From Labedella phragmitis (lineage in GTDB: Bacteria; Actinomycetota; Actinomycetes; Actinomycetales; Microbacteriaceae), in contig NZ_RZNB01000001.1 in assembly GCF_004078635.1 (NCBI RefSeq), forward strand, positions 1 to 64,000: a stretch of 64,000 bases of DNA, in the 5' to 3' direction. The notes beneath the pieces are model-generated. The model was not told where the DNA came from and searched no databases. It worked only from the letters and a program-made list of their open reading frames with translations. Positions 8,781 through 17,174 of the stretch are shown here, piece by piece. Made by a program: the position numbers and the translations under genes. Position 1 is the stretch's first letter. The number at the start of each line of letters is the position of its first letter.

Positions 8781-9440
8781 CTACGCCGCTGAGCCGTTGC
8801 CGCGGAGCTCCGCGATCTCCTTGCCGGAGCGACGAGCGTGCTCCTCGGCCTGCTGCTTGATCTCGGCGGCGACGTCGGTGAACGCGTCCATCGCGGGGTT
8901 CACACCCACGAGGGTGAACGGGCGCTGCACGACGCGCAGATCGAGGCCCCACACGTCGGCGAAGGCGCGACGCAGCCACGGCGTGGAGTGGTCCCAGCCC
9001 TCCTTGGGCGAGCCCGGGTTGTAGTTGCCTCCCAGCACGGTGACGAGGGTCGCCGGCTTGCCGTTCAAGGCGGTGCCGGTCGGGTTGATGCGCTCGTCCG
9101 TGTACGCGAGGTCGAACCACGTCTTGACGTGCTGCGAGACGCCGTAGTTGTAGAGGGGGACGGCGAAGAGGATCGCATCGGCGTTCACGAGCTCGTCCGC
9201 GAGCGTCGTCGCGAGGGCGATGGCCTCGCGCTGCTCGGGCGTGCGGTCGGCTTCGGGCGTGAACCGGCCGATGACGGAGTTCTGCCACGCGGTCGCCGGG
9301 ATCGGGTCGGCGGCGAGGTCGCGGCGGAGCACGGTGGAGTCCGGGTGTGCGGTCACCCACTGCTCCTCCACGATGTCGCCGAGCGCATGGCTGGCTGAGG
9401 TGGCGGGCATGATGCTGGCGTCGAGGCGGAAGAGGGTCAC
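8781..9440 (-). CDS. FMN-dependent NADH-azoreductase / NAD(P)H dehydrogenase (flavodoxin-like fold)
   Basis: A 219-residue AzoR-type flavoprotein. The GTG at 9440 places VTLFRLDASIMPATSASHALGD at the N-terminus, matching the family's phosphate-binding start (RIDSS...S.S..L); a GTG at 9470 would add ten unrelated residues. The flavodoxin-like core includes ADAILFAVPLYNYGVSQHVKTWFD (FMN and substrate region), then LVTVLGGNYNPGSPKEGWDH. Such enzymes reduce quinones and azo or nitro compounds with NAD(P)H. It is divergent from an HxlR-type regulator carrying a quinone-sensor-like Cys, with a short palindrome between them, which points to induction by quinones or other electrophiles. Confidence 0.9.
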   Translation of the reverse strand: MTLFRLDASIMPATSASHALGDIVEEQWVTAHPDSTVLRRDLAADPIPATAWQNSVIGRFTPEADRTPEQREAIALATTLADELVNADAILFAVPLYNYGVSQHVKTWFDLAYTDERINPTGTALNGKPATLVTVLGGNYNPGSPKEGWDHSTPWLRRAFADVWGLDLRVVQRPFTLVGVNPAMDAFTDVAAEIKQQAEEHARRSGKEIAELRGNGSAA

Positions 9441-9503
9441 GGGGGTCGTCCAATCACAGGAGGGGTGCACAAGAGCGGTGCACGGGAAGGGGCACAGGAT
9501 AAT

Positions 9504-9522
9504 CGCTCTGTTTTTCAGAGCG
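9504..9522. promoter_or_regulatory. Candidate HxlR operator between azoreductase and regulator
   Basis: CGCTCTG-TTTTT-CAGAGCG, a perfect 7-bp inverted repeat with a 5-bp A/T spacer, sits in the 116-bp intergenic region between the divergent genes. It is an AT-rich island in GC-rich DNA. An HxlR dimer controlling both genes is the natural reading; the assignment rests on position and symmetry only. Confidence 0.55.
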
Positions 9523-9556
9523 ACTCGTGTAACGCTAGCACGGTAGAATCATTCCC

Positions 9557-9898
9557 ATGGCAACGGAGAGTGGCGACCGCCGCATATGCGACGCGTCCGT
9601 CACGCACGCCTTCTCCATCCTCGGTAAGCGGTGGAACGGCATGATCATCGAGGTGCTCGGCCGAGGCCCGCTCTCGTTCGCGGCGCTCCGCCGCTCGGTC
9701 GACGGCATCAGCGACGCGGTGCTGTCCGACCGACTCTCCGAACTCGCCGACGCAACGCTCCTCTCCCGGCGCGTGAACCCGGGCCCGCCGGTCGCCGTCA
9801 GCTACGCCCTCACGGAGAGCGGCGAACGCCTTCTGCCCGTGCTCACCGCCCTCGGCGCCTGGGCCCACGAGAATCTCCCTCTCGACCCGCAGCGCTGA
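9557..9898 (+). CDS. HxlR-family transcriptional regulator (YodB-like)
   Basis: A 113-residue winged-helix regulator beginning at ATG 9557. The HxlR pattern is complete: RRICDASVTHAFSILGKRWN, then LGRGPLSFAALRRSVDGISDAVLSDRLSELADATLLSR (recognition helix) and AVSYALTESGERLLPVLTALGAW (wing and dimer helix). A single Cys at residue 11, just before the first helix, occupies the place of the redox-sensing Cys of YodB/QorR-type HxlR proteins, which sense quinones and diamide. Divergence from an azoreductase supports that role. It probably represses the azoreductase and itself. Confidence 0.9.
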   Translation: MATESGDRRICDASVTHAFSILGKRWNGMIIEVLGRGPLSFAALRRSVDGISDAVLSDRLSELADATLLSRRVNPGPPVAVSYALTESGERLLPVLTALGAWAHENLPLDPQR

Positions 9899-9911
9899 GA
9901 CGGGCGCGCCG

Positions 9912-12308
9912 CTAGCGCTCGAGGCGCCAGTCCGTGATCCACGGCGGGTCCTCGCCGTGTTCGTACGCGTAGACGCGCGCGTCGGTGCGCACCTGGTGCC
10001 ACTCGTCGGCGAGCTTGCGAATGCCGGGCTTCGATTCGAGTCCGGGAACGCGATGGAGCACGTCGAGAGCCAAGCGGTACCGGTCGAGATCGTTGAGGTG
10101 GACCATGTCGAAGGGCGTCGTGGTCGTGCCCTTCTCGACGAAGCCGCGCACGTGGATGTTGCCGTGGTTCGTGCGCCGGTACGCGAGCTGGTGGACGAGC
10201 GTCGGGTAGCCGTGGAACGCGAAGATCACGGGCTTGCCACGCGTGAAGAGCGCGTCGAAGTCCTCGTCGGGCAAGCCGTGGGGGTGCTGCTCCGGATCCT
10301 GCAGCTTCATGAGATCCGAGACGTTCACGACGCGGATCCGGAGGTCCGGCACGCGCTGCCGCAGCAGCTGGGCGGCGGCGACGGTCTCGAGCGTCGGTAC
10401 GTCGCCCGCGCACGCGAGCACGACGTCCGGCTCCTCTCCATCGACCTCTGTCCCGGCCCAGTCCCACCGGCCGAGACCGGCGTCGACGTGCGCGCGGGCC
10501 TCGTCGAGGGAGAGCCACGCGGGCTGCTCCTGCTTGCCGGCGACCACGACGTTCACGCGGTTCTCGGTCTGGAACACGTGTTCCATCGTGACGAGCAACG
10601 TGTTCGCATCCGTCGGCAGGTACACCCGCACGACGTCCGCCTGCTTGTTGACGACGACGTTGAGGAAACCGGGATCCTGGTGCGAGAAGCCGTTGTGGTC
10701 CTGCCGCCACACGTGGGAGGAGAGCAGGTAGGTGAGAGACGGCACCGGCTTCCGCCACGGGATGTGGGCGGCCGATTCGAGCCACTTCGCGTGCTGGTTG
10801 AACATCGAGTCGACGATGTGGACGAACGCCTCATAGGTCGTGATGAGACCGTGCCGGCCCGTCAGCAGGTAGCCCTCGAGCATGCCCTGCATGAGGTGCT
10901 CACTGAGCGCCTCGATGACGCGCCCGTCAGTCGCGAGGTGCTCGTCCGTCGCGACCGTCGGCAGCTGCCAGGCGCGATCGGTCTCCTCGAAGACGGCCTG
11001 GAGGCGGTTCGACGCGACCTCGTCGGGGCCGAAGACCCGGAAAGTCGTGGGGTTGGCGACGACGACGTCGCGCAACCACCCTCCGAGGACGCCCGTCGCG
11101 CCGGCCCTCTCTGTGCGCGCGCCGTCGCCGTCCGGATCGACGTCCACGGCGTGCGGCGCGATGTCGGGGAGGACGAGAGGCTCGACCGTGCCGCCGTTCG
11201 TGTGCGGGCTCGCGCTCATCCTGAGGCCTCCGACGGGTCGGAGCGGATCGAGGATCGCCGCGGGCGAGCCGTCGGCCTCGAAGAGGTCCTCCGGACGGTA
11301 CGAACGGAGCCAGCCCTCGAGTTGGGCGAGGTGCTCGGGGTTGTCGCGCACGCCCGAGAGCGGGACCTGATGCGCGTGGAACGTTCCCGCGACCGCGTGG
11401 CCGTCGACCTCCGCCGGCCCCGTCCATCCCTTGGGCGTGCGGAGGACGATCATCGGCGGCCGCTCGTCGGTGCGGTCGGCGAGCGTCTCCGCATCGCGCG
11501 CGCTCGTCCAGATCCGGCAGATGCGGTCGTACGCGTCGTCGAGGGCCTGAGCGAGACTCCGGTGCACGAGCATCGGGTCGTCACCGTCGAACCCGCCGCT
11601 CACGAGGATCGGCTCGTAGCCGTGGCCGCGGAAGAACTCGACGAGCTGCTCCTCGGGGATCCGGGAGAGGATCGTCGGGTTCGCGATCTTGTAGCCGTTG
11701 AGGTTGAGGATCGGGAGGACCGCGCCGTCGGTGCGCGGGTCGAGGAAGGCGTTGCCCCACCAGCTCGTCGCGAGCGGGCCCGTCTCGGCCTCGCCGTCGC
11801 CGATGACGCACGCGACGACGAGGCCCGGGTTGTCGAGGGCCGCGCCGTAGGCGTGCATGAGGGAGTAACCGAGCTCGCCACCCTCGTTGATCGAGCCGGG
11901 CGTCTCCGGTGCGGCGTGCGAGGGGATGCCGCCGGGGAACGAGAACTGCCGCACGAGGCGTCGTAGCCCCGCCTCATCCGGCGTGATCTCGGGGAAGAGC
12001 TCCGAGTAGGTCCCGTCGAGCCAGGCGTTCGCGACCATCGCGGGACCACCGTGACCGGGGCCGCACACGTAGACGGTCGGCACGCCCTTCTCGACGATGA
12101 TGCGGTTGAGGTGCGCGTAGACGAGGCTCAGGGCCGGCGACGTGCCCCAGTGGCCGAGAAGTCGCGGCTTGATGCTCTCCGGGCGGAGCGACTCCCGCAG
12201 GAGCGGGTCGCCCATGAGGTAGATCTGTGCGACGCTCAGGTAGTTCGCCGCGCGCCACCAGGCGTCGACGGCGGGAAGCGAGCGCGAGAGCTCGTCGTCG
12301 GCGCTCAT
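9912..12308 (-). CDS. xfp: Xylulose-5-phosphate / fructose-6-phosphate phosphoketolase
   Basis: A 798-residue thiamine-diphosphate enzyme that splits xylulose-5-P or fructose-6-P with phosphate to acetyl-phosphate plus glyceraldehyde-3-P or erythrose-4-P. The length and all main blocks match the family: [100 protein letters not shown] (ThDP/Mg site), [18 protein letters not shown] and [18 protein letters not shown]. The start ATG at 12308 overlaps the TGA of the upstream gene (TGATG), so translation is probably coupled. No acetate kinase or phosphotransacetylase lies next to it. Confidence 0.97.
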   Translation of the reverse strand: MSADDELSRSLPAVDAWWRAANYLSVAQIYLMGDPLLRESLRPESIKPRLLGHWGTSPALSLVYAHLNRIIVEKGVPTVYVCGPGHGGPAMVANAWLDGTYSELFPEITPDEAGLRRLVRQFSFPGGIPSHAAPETPGSINEGGELGYSLMHAYGAALDNPGLVVACVIGDGEAETGPLATSWWGNAFLDPRTDGAVLPILNLNGYKIANPTILSRIPEEQLVEFFRGHGYEPILVSGGFDGDDPMLVHRSLAQALDDAYDRICRIWTSARDAETLADRTDERPPMIVLRTPKGWTGPAEVDGHAVAGTFHAHQVPLSGVRDNPEHLAQLEGWLRSYRPEDLFEADGSPAAILDPLRPVGGLRMSASPHTNGGTVEPLVLPDIAPHAVDVDPDGDGARTERAGATGVLGGWLRDVVVANPTTFRVFGPDEVASNRLQAVFEETDRAWQLPTVATDEHLATDGRVIEALSEHLMQGMLEGYLLTGRHGLITTYEAFVHIVDSMFNQHAKWLESAAHIPWRKPVPSLTYLLSSHVWRQDHNGFSHQDPGFLNVVVNKQADVVRVYLPTDANTLLVTMEHVFQTENRVNVVVAGKQEQPAWLSLDEARAHVDAGLGRWDWAGTEVDGEEPDVVLACAGDVPTLETVAAAQLLRQRVPDLRIRVVNVSDLMKLQDPEQHPHGLPDEDFDALFTRGKPVIFAFHGYPTLVHQLAYRRTNHGNIHVRGFVEKGTTTTPFDMVHLNDLDRYRLALDVLHRVPGLESKPGIRKLADEWHQVRTDARVYAYEHGEDPPWITDWRLER

Positions 12309-12652
12309 CAGGGAGCCGGCGCCTCGCCGTCCGTCGGCTCGGCGTCGGTCGGGATGCCAGCGGGGGCTCCGCCCGTCTCGGCACCATCGAGCCGGTTCCA
12401 GTCGATCGATGCGTCGTCGACCATCGGGCCCTGGCGACCGGTTCCGGGCTGTTCCGCCGCAGTCTCCTCGACCTCCTCGTTCGTGCGCGTATCGTCCGCC
12501 ACGCCTCCGGGTGTCGCGGTACCACTGTCGTTCGCGGCGTCGCCCGGGAGGTCGGTTCCAACGCCGTCGTCTCCGAATCCACCGGTGCCGAGGCCGTCCG
12601 GGGCCAGCTCAGGGTCGACGCCTTCGGGACCGGTGCTGCTCTGATCAGTCAT
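12308..12652 (-). CDS. Small acidic, disordered hypothetical protein upstream of xfp
   Basis: A 114-residue protein starting at ATG 12652, very rich in Asp, Glu, Gly, Pro and Thr and without hydrophobic core, membrane segment or Cys. The only ordered-looking stretch is [14 protein letters not shown]. Its TGA overlaps the xfp ATG, which argues that it is truly translated and co-expressed with phosphoketolase. I do not recognise a family; it may be a lineage-specific accessory or stress protein. Confidence 0.65.
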   Translation of the reverse strand: MTDQSSTGPEGVDPELAPDGLGTGGFGDDGVGTDLPGDAANDSGTATPGGVADDTRTNEEVEETAAEQPGTGRQGPMVDDASIDWNRLDGAETGGAPAGIPTDAEPTDGEAPAP

Positions 12653-12802
12653 ATCTCCACGCTACGTTTGGGTCACTCGAGGGGCCAGAGCCTTGCCAGC
12701 CGAGGAGTCCGACGCTAGGGCGGCAGTTTCCGTTCGACGGACCGCGCCCTCGACACCGAAGGCTCGACCATTCCGTCTCCCGCGCGTAGCATGTCGGAAA
12801 CA

Positions 12803-12818
12803 AGTGGGCTATACCATT
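12803..12818. promoter_or_regulatory. DasR/NagR-like operator (dre-type site) upstream of the PTS gene
   Basis: AGTGGGCTATACCATT matches the known HutC-subfamily GntR (DasR) consensus AGTGGTCTAGACCACT at 13 of 16 positions and keeps the outer TGG/CCA half-sites. It lies about 90 bp before the PTS start, near a possible -10 (TATACC). The GntR/UTRA regulator encoded at 15495-16241 is the likely ligand. The surrounding interval 12653-12908 contains no gene. Confidence 0.65.
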
Positions 12819-12908
12819 TGAGGACGTCCTCCCCGGACGCAGAACGCTTCCCCCGAACGCCTCAGTGGCGGCGATCGGGCCGACACCTCACGAGAGGACA
12901 GGAGCACC

Positions 12909-14771
12909 ATGTCGACCTTCGAGGACATCGTCGAAGTCATCACCAACAACCTGTTCAGCCAGGTCGCGGTGCTCATCGGCATCATCGCGATCATCGGGCT
13001 GGCACTCCAACGCAAACCGGTCGAACAGGTCATCGCGGGCGGACTGCGCGCGACCATCGGCGTCGTCGTGCTCAACATCGGCGTGGAGATCTTCGTCGGG
13101 GGGCTCTCGAGCTTCCAGGTCATCGTCGCGAGCGCGATGGGCCTGCAGCCACCGACCGCGGAATCGACGCTCGTCGACTTCAGCGCCGGCCAGGGGTCGG
13201 TCGTCCCCCTCATCATCGCTGGTGGCTTCCTCGTGCACCTGCTCCTCGTGCGACTGTTCCGCGCCGCGCGGTTCGTCTACCTCACGGGTCACCTCATGTA
13301 CTGGATGAGCGTCGTGATCGCCGCGAGCCTCGTCGAGGCGTTCGGCGACGTCAACCGCTGGGTGCTCGCGGCCGTCGGGTCGCTCCTCATCGGGTGCTAC
13401 TGGGTGCTGCAGCCCCTCTGGACGGCACCGCTCATGCGCAAGGTCATGGGCGACGAGCAGGTCGGCCTCGCCCACACCGACTCCACGATCGCGATAGCCG
13501 CAGGTTACGGCGCGAAGGCGCTCCGCCTCGGCGACCCGAAGCGGCACGACTCCGAGAACCTCGAGCTGCCCCGCGCGCTCTCCTTCTTCAAGGACATCAA
13601 CGTCTCCACGGCGTTCGTCATCGGCGTCATCATGCTCATCGCGATCGCATTCGCCGACTCCACGGTCCTCGCCGAGCAGATGGGCGACGCGACGGTGCTG
13701 CCGGGCGTCTGGGCGCTCCTCCAGGCATTGCGCTTCGCCGCGGGTATCGCGATCCTGCTCTTCGGCGTGCGGATGTTCCTCTCCGAGATCGTGCCCGCAT
13801 TCAAGGGGCTCTCGGAGCGGGCGCTCCCCGGCGCGAAGCCCGCGCTCGACCTCCCCGTCACGTTCACGCGAGCACCGACCGCCGTCATGCTCGGCTTCCT
13901 CTCCTCGACGGTCGTCTTCCTCCTCCTGATGGGACTCTTCGCGAGCACCGGGTGGTTCGTGCTCGTGCCGCCCATGATCATGCTGTTCTTCGGCGGCGGC
14001 GCCGGCGGCGTGTTCGGCAACGCGGTCGCCGGCTGGCGCGGCGCGGTCTTCGGCGGAGTGCTCAACGGCGTCGTACTCGCGTTCGGCCAGTGGATCGGCT
14101 GGGGCGTCTGGGGCGACACGGCTCCCGAGCTCGCGACGCTCGCCGACTCCGACTGGTTCGCCGTCGGTTGGCTACTCGTGGGCCTCGGCTCGGTGCTCGC
14201 CCCCCTCGGTGCGTGGACGTTGTGGGTCATCGCGGGTCTCGTCGTCGCGATCACCGTCGCGATCCTCGTGGTGCTCGGTCGCCGTCACCGTGACGAGCCG
14301 CTGGACGCGGCTGGGGCTGACGCTGAGGCCGACACCGACGCTGACGGCGCTGATCGTGACGCCGACGGATCCGTCGACTCCGTCGCTGTCCCCGATCCCG
14401 CCCACCCGGCGGAGGCGACTGATGCGACGGCTGCCACCACCCGCCGCGCGGCCCGGAGCGGCCAGGCGACGATCGCGCGACCCGACACGCTGTCCGTGCT
14501 CGCCGTCTGCGGAGCGGGGATGGGGTCGAGTCTCATCCTGCGCACGACGGCGCAGAAGGCGCTCGAGCAGATGGGCGTCACGGCGACGATCGACCACTCC
14601 GACGTCGGTTCGGCCCGCGGCCGGAAGGTCGACCTCGTGATCGCTCAGTCGAGCTACCTCACCGAGGTCGGCGACATCGCGCCGGTCGCCGTGCCGATCA
14701 CGAGCTTCGTCGACGTCAAGCACGTGCGTGCCCGACTGGAAGACGCGCTGCAGGAGAAGGGATGGCTGTGA
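12909..14771 (+). CDS. PTS transporter, UlaA-type EIIC fused to UlaB-type EIIB
   Basis: A 620-residue membrane protein. Residues 1-455 carry about ten transmembrane helices of the ascorbate/SgaT (UlaA) EIIC family (NNLFSQVAVLIGIIAIIGLALQRK, FFGGGAGGVFGNAVAGWRGA). A long Asp/Ala-rich linker (about 460-520) leads to an EIIB domain of SgaB/UlaB type whose phosphoryl-accepting Cys lies in VCGAGMGSS (Cys534). It would import and phosphorylate a sugar, using an EIIA not encoded here. The ATG at 12909 has AGGAGC upstream. Downstream are a SIS protein and, across a convergent regulator, nagB, so an amino sugar is a more likely cargo than ascorbate; this is inference from context. Confidence 0.93.
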   Translation: MSTFEDIVEVITNNLFSQVAVLIGIIAIIGLALQRKPVEQVIAGGLRATIGVVVLNIGVEIFVGGLSSFQVIVASAMGLQPPTAESTLVDFSAGQGSVVPLIIAGGFLVHLLLVRLFRAARFVYLTGHLMYWMSVVIAASLVEAFGDVNRWVLAAVGSLLIGCYWVLQPLWTAPLMRKVMGDEQVGLAHTDSTIAIAAGYGAKALRLGDPKRHDSENLELPRALSFFKDINVSTAFVIGVIMLIAIAFADSTVLAEQMGDATVLPGVWALLQALRFAAGIAILLFGVRMFLSEIVPAFKGLSERALPGAKPALDLPVTFTRAPTAVMLGFLSSTVVFLLLMGLFASTGWFVLVPPMIMLFFGGGAGGVFGNAVAGWRGAVFGGVLNGVVLAFGQWIGWGVWGDTAPELATLADSDWFAVGWLLVGLGSVLAPLGAWTLWVIAGLVVAITVAILVVLGRRHRDEPLDAAGADAEADTDADGADRDADGSVDSVAVPDPAHPAEATDATAATTRRAARSGQATIARPDTLSVLAVCGAGMGSSLILRTTAQKALEQMGVTATIDHSDVGSARGRKVDLVIAQSSYLTEVGDIAPVAVPITSFVDVKHVRARLEDALQEKGWL

Positions 14772-15544
14772 ATCAGGAATCGAAGGACGTCGTGGGAACG
14801 GGAGCGGCGCCGGGATCCACAGTGGGAACCACAGCGGGAACGACGGCGGGAGCGATCGATCTCGGCGCGTACGTCTCCCACGTCGCGACGAGCAACGGGG
14901 ACGAGATCCGAGCGGCGGCTGCGGCCATCGCCCGCACCGCGGAACAGGGCGGCCTCGTCCGACCCGCCGGGGCCGGCCACTCGATGGCGGCGGTCCTCGA
15001 GACCTTCTTCCGCGCGGGAGGGCTCGCGTTCGTGCGTCCCCTCTGGCACCCGACGGTGCTCCCCTTCACGGGAGCACGCCTCGCCACGGCGGCCGAACGC
15101 GAGGTCGGTCTCGGCGAGCGCGCGGCGCGCCGAGCGGCGATGACGTCGGTGGACACGGTCGTCGTGTTCTCCAACTCCGGCACGAACCCGTTCCCGGTCG
15201 AGATCGCCGAGGTCGCGTCGGAGGCGGGAGCGACCGTCGTCGCGATCACGTCGCGAGCCGCGGGGCTCGCGGCTCCGCGGCGCGCGGCGCGGCCTCTCGT
15301 CGAGGTCGCGGACATCGTGATCGACACGGCCGTGCCGCCCGGCGATGCGACGTGGCCGACCGACGCGCCCGTCACGGCGCCGGTGTCGAGCCTCGCCACG
15401 ACGACCGTGTGGACGATGATCCTGCGCGAGCTCTACGAGATCGCCCCCGACGCCCCGCGGTGGCGCAGCGCCAACATGCCGGGGAACGACGACTTCAACG
15501 ACGAGCTCGTAGCGCGCTTTGCGGAGCGGATCCCTGAACTGTGA
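14768..15544 (+). CDS. SIS-domain phosphosugar-binding protein (sugar isomerase-like)
   Basis: A 258-residue protein of the UPF0309/SIS group. The GTG at 14768 overlaps the PTS stop as GTGA and stands 7 nt after GGAGAAGG; an ATG at 14762 is in frame but only 1 nt from that RBS. After a Gly/Thr-rich N-terminus, the SIS fold is seen in GLVRPAGAGHSMAAVLETFFRAGG, VVVFSNSGTNPFPVEIAEVASEAGATVVAITS (phosphosugar-binding Ser/Thr) and VSSLATTTVWTMILREL. It probably processes or senses the phosphosugar delivered by the coupled PTS. Its last 50 bp overlap the convergent GntR gene. Confidence 0.85.
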   Translation: MNQESKDVVGTGAAPGSTVGTTAGTTAGAIDLGAYVSHVATSNGDEIRAAAAAIARTAEQGGLVRPAGAGHSMAAVLETFFRAGGLAFVRPLWHPTVLPFTGARLATAAEREVGLGERAARRAAMTSVDTVVVFSNSGTNPFPVEIAEVASEAGATVVAITSRAAGLAAPRRAARPLVEVADIVIDTAVPPGDATWPTDAPVTAPVSSLATTTVWTMILRELYEIAPDAPRWRSANMPGNDDFNDELVARFAERIPEL

Positions 15545-16241
15545 CGGGAGCGATCCGCGCGGAGAGCTCGAAGCGGGAACCGGGGTACGTGGACGTGGTC
15601 CACTCGATGACCTCGCCGTGGGAGACCGACGTGCGGACGAGCTCGAGCACGGGGGAACCGTGGGCGATGTCGAGCGTGTCGGCGTCGGCCGTTCGGGCGA
15701 TCGCGGCGCGGATGACCTGCTCCCCCGCCTCGAAACGCACGCCGTAGTCCTCGATCAGCACGCGGTAGAGCGACTCGTGGGCGAAGTCGATGTCCTCGAT
15801 GCCCGGGAAGAGCCGGGCGCGGATGTGGCTCCGCTCGATCGCGATCGGCACCCCGTCGGCGAGGCGCAGTCGCGTGAGCAGCATGACGTCGGCGCCCGGA
15901 TCGAGCCTGAAGATCGACGCGACGTTCTCGTCCGCGGGCACGAGACCCGCGTGCAGGACGGTGCTCGACGGCGTGTAGCCGCGAGCGAGCATGTCCTCGG
16001 TGAAACTCGTGAGCTGCAGCGGGACGCTCACGACGGGTCGGGCGACGAACGTCCCGCGTCCCACCTCCCTCGTCAACAGTCCTTCGCGCACGAGTTCGTC
16101 GATCGCGCGTCGCGCTGTCATCCTGGAGACACCGGTGTCCTCGGCGAGCTGCCGTTCGCTCGTCGTCGGCGAGCCGACGGGTGCCCGCGCGATCTCCGCA
16201 CGGATCGCCTCGGCGAGCTCGCGGTACTTCGGCACGGTCAT
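15495..16241 (-). CDS. GntR-family regulator with UTRA domain (DasR/NagR-like)
   Basis: A 248-residue HutC-type regulator. The N-terminal winged helix is standard (YRELAEAIRAEI, TTSERQLAEDTGVSRMTARRAIDELVREGLLTREVGRGTFV), followed by a UTRA effector domain (LTSFTEDMLARGYTPSSTVLHA, VMLLTRLRLADGVPIAIERSHI, LYRVLIEDYGVRFEAGEQVI, PVLELVRTSVSHGEVIEWTTSTYPGSRFE). UTRA domains of this group bind amino-sugar phosphates such as GlcN-6-P. It is divergent from nagB and convergent with the SIS gene, and a dre-like site lies before the PTS gene. It most likely controls the whole PTS-SIS-nagB cluster. Confidence 0.92.
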   Translation of the reverse strand: MTVPKYRELAEAIRAEIARAPVGSPTTSERQLAEDTGVSRMTARRAIDELVREGLLTREVGRGTFVARPVVSVPLQLTSFTEDMLARGYTPSSTVLHAGLVPADENVASIFRLDPGADVMLLTRLRLADGVPIAIERSHIRARLFPGIEDIDFAHESLYRVLIEDYGVRFEAGEQVIRAAIARTADADTLDIAHGSPVLELVRTSVSHGEVIEWTTSTYPGSRFELSARIAPVTVQGSAPQSALRARR

Positions 16242-16296
16242 CCTTCGATCTTGTCACCTCGCTCCACCGCTCGACCCACACGGAAAGGCCAACGCC

Positions 16297-17076
16297 ATGG
16301 CTGAAGTCATCATCGTCCCCGACTCGGAGTCCGCCGGCGCGCTCGTCGCCGACGAGATCGTCCGCCTCGTCCGAGAGCGGGCCGACGCCGTGCTCGGCCT
16401 CGCCACGGGGTCGACGCCGCTCCCCGTCTACCGCGCGCTCACGACGCGCCTCGAGGGCGTCGACGTGTCGCGTGTACGCGGATTCGCGCTCGACGAGTAC
16501 GTCGGCCTCGACCCCGCCCACCCCGAGTCCTACCGTTCCGTCATCACGCGCGAGGTCGTCGAGCCCCTCGGACTCGACCCGGCATTCGTGCGCACGCCCG
16601 ACGGCAGCCCCGAGGGGATCGAGCACGCGGGAGCCGACTACGAGCTCGCGATCGCCGCGGCCGGCGGCGTCGACCTCCAGCTCCTCGGGATCGGGACGGA
16701 CGGGCACATCGGGTTCAACGAGCCGGGTTCCTCGTTCGCGTCGCGCACGCGGGTCAAGACGCTGACCCGGCAGACGCGTGCCGACAACGCCCGCTTCTTC
16801 GACACGATCGACGACGTGCCGATGCACTGCATCACGCAGGGACTCGGCACGATCCTCACGGCCCGGCACCTCGTGCTGCTCGCGTTCGGGGAGGAGAAGG
16901 CCGCGGCGATCGCCGGCGCCGTCGAGGGGCCCGTCACGGCGTCGCTCCCGGGTTCCGCGATCCAGCTCCACGAGCACGTGACGGTCGTCGTCGACGAGGC
17001 CGCAGCGTCCGCCCTCCTCGACGCCGACTACTACCGCTACGCCTACGCCAACAAGCCGGCCTGGCAAGGCATCTGA
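16297..17076 (+). CDS. nagB: Glucosamine-6-phosphate deaminase
   Basis: A 259-residue enzyme of usual NagB length that converts glucosamine-6-P to fructose-6-P and ammonia. The ATG at 16297 follows GGAAAGG. Family motifs are intact: VLGLATGSTPLPVYRAL (phosphate loop), GFALDEYVGL (catalytic Asp), LLGIGTDGHIGFNEPGSSF and the ring-opening His region. It is divergent from the GntR regulator and belongs functionally with the PTS and SIS genes. No nagA deacetylase is in the window, so the imported sugar may already be deacetylated or nagA lies elsewhere. Confidence 0.96.
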   Translation: MAEVIIVPDSESAGALVADEIVRLVRERADAVLGLATGSTPLPVYRALTTRLEGVDVSRVRGFALDEYVGLDPAHPESYRSVITREVVEPLGLDPAFVRTPDGSPEGIEHAGADYELAIAAAGGVDLQLLGIGTDGHIGFNEPGSSFASRTRVKTLTRQTRADNARFFDTIDDVPMHCITQGLGTILTARHLVLLAFGEEKAAAIAGAVEGPVTASLPGSAIQLHEHVTVVVDEAAASALLDADYYRYAYANKPAWQGI

Positions 17077-17091
17077 CCCCCCCCCACCTGA

Positions 17092-17151
17092 CCCCCCTGA
17101 AAATCCCCTCCGTGCTCGAAGATTCGGGCACCCGCGGGATTTTTAGGGGGG
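17092..17151. repeat. 60-bp near-perfect palindrome between nagB and an esterase gene
   Basis: The outer arms are 17092-17107 (CCCCCCTGAAAATCCC) and 17136-17151 (GGGATTTTTAGGGGGG), complementary at 15 of 16 positions. A nested pair is GTGCTCGAA (17112-17120) and TTCGGGCAC (17123-17131), complementary at 8 of 9. The whole would fold into one long hairpin ending about 23 bp before the next start codon. It could terminate nagB transcription or be a small palindromic mobile element. It lacks a 3' U-tract on either strand. Confidence 0.85.
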
Positions 17152-17174
17152 AGAGGGTGTGGAAGGGTGAGGGG

